A DNA stretch of 6,829 nt, taken from assembly GCF_964228735.1 (NCBI RefSeq), contig NZ_CAXRBQ010000151.1, positions 1-6,829 on the forward strand, given 5' to 3'. Positions 5,507 to 6,829 of this stretch are shown in pieces; position 1 is the stretch's first letter; the number at the start of each line of letters is the position of its first letter. Below the pieces are notes generated by a model. It did not search any database, was not told where the DNA came from, and saw only the letters and a program-made list of their open reading frames with translations. This DNA is from Pontibacterium sp964228735 (GTDB lineage Bacteria > Pseudomonadota > Gammaproteobacteria > Pseudomonadales > Balneatricaceae). The position numbers and the translations under genes are program-made.

Positions 5507-6088
5507 ATGTCTAAAACGCTCAAAATCGCAGTTGCTTATCATAGCGGCTATGGCCACACCGAAGCGATCGCTAAATCCGTTGCTAAAGGCGCGGAGCAGG
5601 GTGGCGCCGAGGTCGCATTGGTGTCAGTTGCAGATCTGGACGAACTCAACTGGGACACCCTAAATGAAGCGGATGCGATCATCTTTGGTAGCCCAACCTA
5701 CATGGGTAGCGTGAGCGGCCAGTTTAAGACCTTTATGGATGCCAGCTCCAAAGTGTGGTTCGAGCAGGGTTGGAAAGACACGCTGGCCGCGGGTTTCACC
5801 GTTTCTGCGTCCCAGAGTGGCGATAAGCTGAATACGCTGGTGCAGATGAGTATCTATGCCGCACAACAGGGCATGATCTGGGCTGGTACCGGTATGATGC
5901 CGGGCAATAACAGCGCCGCTGGCAGCGTTGAAGATCAAAACCGTCTGGGTAGCTTCCTGGGCCTGATGGCGCAGGCCAATGCTGATGAGGGTGCGGACGT
6001 GACCCCTCCAGCTACCGATCACCGCACTGCCGAGGCTTTCGGACAACGCATCGCTGAAGCAACAGAGCGCTGGCAGAAGCCTGAATAA
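5507..6088 (+). CDS. Flavodoxin-family protein, NAD(P)H:quinone oxidoreductase-like
   Basis: This 193-residue cytoplasmic FMN-binding protein has a Rossmann-like flavodoxin fold. Residues 6-11 form the first strand (KIAVAY), and the phosphate-binding loop HSGYGHTEAIAKSV follows at 12-25. The second flavin-contacting loop is FGSPTYMGSVSGQFKTFMDA (60-79), and the third region is FTVSASQSGDKLNTL (97-111). These are the elements of the WrbA/NADPH-dependent FMN reductase group, which reduces quinones or other electrophiles by two electrons. It departs from canonical WrbA in the third loop, so no gene name is given. ATG 5507 has GGAG at 5494-5497 with a 9-base spacer. It is divergent from a LysR regulator, which suggests inducible control, perhaps by a redox or quinone-like signal (inference). 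A terminator follows. Confidence 0.9.
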   Translation: MSKTLKIAVAYHSGYGHTEAIAKSVAKGAEQGGAEVALVSVADLDELNWDTLNEADAIIFGSPTYMGSVSGQFKTFMDASSKVWFEQGWKDTLAAGFTVSASQSGDKLNTLVQMSIYAAQQGMIWAGTGMMPGNNSAAGSVEDQNRLGSFLGLMAQANADEGADVTPPATDHRTAEAFGQRIAEATERWQKPE

Positions 6089-6118
6089 ACTGGATCGGCT
6101 AGGTTCTGCAATAATTCC

Positions 6119-6144
6119 ACCGGGAACGTTGTTTCCCGGTTTTT
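6119..6144 (+). terminator. Rho-independent terminator after the flavodoxin gene
   Basis: An 8-bp perfect stem (ACCGGGAA 6119-6126 with TTCCCGGT 6133-6140) has a 6-base loop and runs into TTTT, then CCGTTTT. It lies 30 bases after the TAA stop. Only 23 bases separate its T-tract from the next start codon. Confidence 0.88.
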
Positions 6145-6167
6145 CCGTTTTCTGAGGATGACTATTT

Positions 6168-6829
6168 GTGACCATACCCGTTCGGCGCCTGACAGTTCTA
6201 TTGGCCATGTTGGTTGCTGTAACTCCGTTAGCAATCGATATGTACCTGCCCGCAATGCAGATGATGGCGGCTGACCTGGACACACCCAGTCATTATGTGG
6301 AGCTGTCCGTTAGCGGGTTTCTGCTGGGCTTTGCGATTGGACAAATCACGGGTGGGAGTTTGTCTGATCGTTGGGGCCGCAAACCCGCAGTGGTCCTGGG
6401 TCTTTCGATCTTTGCCTTGGCCAGCGTTGCGCTGATATGGACCGATACCATCGAAAGTTTGTTGGCGTTACGTGTGATACAGGCAATAGGTGGGGGGATT
6501 GCAGTGGTGAACTCGTCGGCCGTGGTGCGGGACCTATACAGCGGCAAAGATATGGCGCGAGTGCTATCGATGATTGCCATGGTAATGATGACTGCACCGC
6601 TGCTTGCACCGATGTTGGGGGCGTTCTTCGCAACCGTGGGGGGCTGGCGCGTGATCTTCGCGGCGTTAGCCGGATACGCAGTATTGGTGGGAATTCTGTT
6701 CCTGTGGCAAGTACCGGAAAGCAGGAAACACGAAGAGCAATCCCCGGGGATGATTGCGGCGTATCTGCGGATTATCCGCCATCGTCAGGCAATGGCTTAC
6801 GTTTTGGTGTTGTCATTTGCGTTTAGCGG
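6168..6829 (+). CDS. Bcr/CflA family multidrug efflux transporter, 3'-truncated by window edge
   Basis: This is a major facilitator superfamily proton-coupled exporter of the inner membrane; the Bcr/CflA family includes bicyclomycin and chloramphenicol exporters. About 220 residues are visible, covering roughly the first six membrane helices; the frame is still open at the edge. The N-terminus RRLTVLLAMLVAVTPLAIDMYLPAM contains the family's TM1 'DMYLPA' (D24). MFS motif A is GGSLSDRWGRKP (62-73), between TM2 and TM3. RVIQAIGGG and VVRDLY follow, as is typical of the family. The start is GTG 6168: an in-frame TGA at 6159-6161 rules out earlier starts, and GAGGA (6154-6158) sits 9 bases upstream. 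The next ATG (6207) would cut into TM1. It is probably not co-transcribed efficiently with the flavodoxin gene because a terminator intervenes. The exact substrate cannot be predicted. Confidence 0.92.
   Translation, partial: MTIPVRRLTVLLAMLVAVTPLAIDMYLPAMQMMAADLDTPSHYVELSVSGFLLGFAIGQITGGSLSDRWGRKPAVVLGLSIFALASVALIWTDTIESLLALRVIQAIGGGIAVVNSSAVVRDLYSGKDMARVLSMIAMVMMTAPLLAPMLGAFFATVGGWRVIFAALAGYAVLVGILFLWQVPESRKHEEQSPGMIAAYLRIIRHRQAMAYVLVLSFAFS

Noticed and set aside
5005..5514. 169-codon plus-strand frame opposite the LysR gene
   Set aside because: It is antisense to a canonical LysR helix-turn-helix and is R/S-rich without any domain.
5660..6283. 207-codon minus-strand frame over the flavodoxin gene and the start of the efflux gene
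   Set aside because: Both plus-strand genes are well supported by motifs and ribosome sites; the antisense product resembles nothing and spans a terminator.
6371..6826. 151-codon plus-strand frame in the right end
   Set aside because: It is in a different frame from the Bcr/CflA gene, whose MFS motif A and TM1 signature identify the true frame; the shadow protein is rich in G, R, C and D without motifs.
1..6829. CRISPR arrays, tRNA/rRNA genes, insertion sequences and riboswitches
   Set aside because: No regularly spaced repeats, RNA gene landmarks, transposase-like frames or known aptamer patterns were seen on either strand.

Overview
The window looks like chromosomal DNA from a gammaproteobacterium, probably a marine one of the Oceanospirillales type. 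That placement is an inference from the gene mix (chemoreceptor, YeiH-type transporter, LysR/flavodoxin pair, Bcr/CflA exporter) and from the roughly 50-60% G+C of those genes. No species can be named from the sequence alone.

Left part (1-2765). A methyl-accepting chemotaxis protein runs in from the left edge, cut at its N-terminus, and ends in a long hairpin just after the stop. A 23-bp palindrome lies in the leader of the next gene, which encodes a YeiH/UPF0324 membrane protein (putative sulfate exporter family). A textbook rho-independent terminator closes that gene.

Middle part (2766-4451). This stretch is more A+T-rich (about 43% G+C by hand count over 3181-3540) and looks like an accessory island. 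It opens with about 350 bases without a gene. Next comes a small gene of unknown function, bounded by GTTAGGC at its start and GCCTAAC over its stop codon, as expected for a mobile integron gene cassette. Its recombination site looks eroded on the far side. A YdeI/OmpD-associated family gene follows. Its conserved C-terminal tail continues in frame after a TAA stop, so it appears to be broken by a nonsense mutation. A hairpin follows that could be a bidirectional terminator or an attC-like site.

Right part (4452-6829). A LysR-type regulator (minus strand) and a flavodoxin-family oxidoreductase (plus strand) diverge from a 128-bp intergenic region. That region holds a strikingly regular nested palindrome (four 6-bp arms separated by 6-bp gaps), the best candidate operator or leader hairpin in the window. 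A rho-independent terminator follows the flavodoxin gene, and a Bcr/CflA drug-efflux gene starts with GTG 24 bases after its T-tract and runs off the right edge.

The regulator and flavodoxin probably form one regulatory unit. The chemoreceptor, the YeiH-type transporter and the efflux pump look like separate transcription units. The most unusual content is the middle island with its cassette signature, unknown protein and interrupted YdeI gene.
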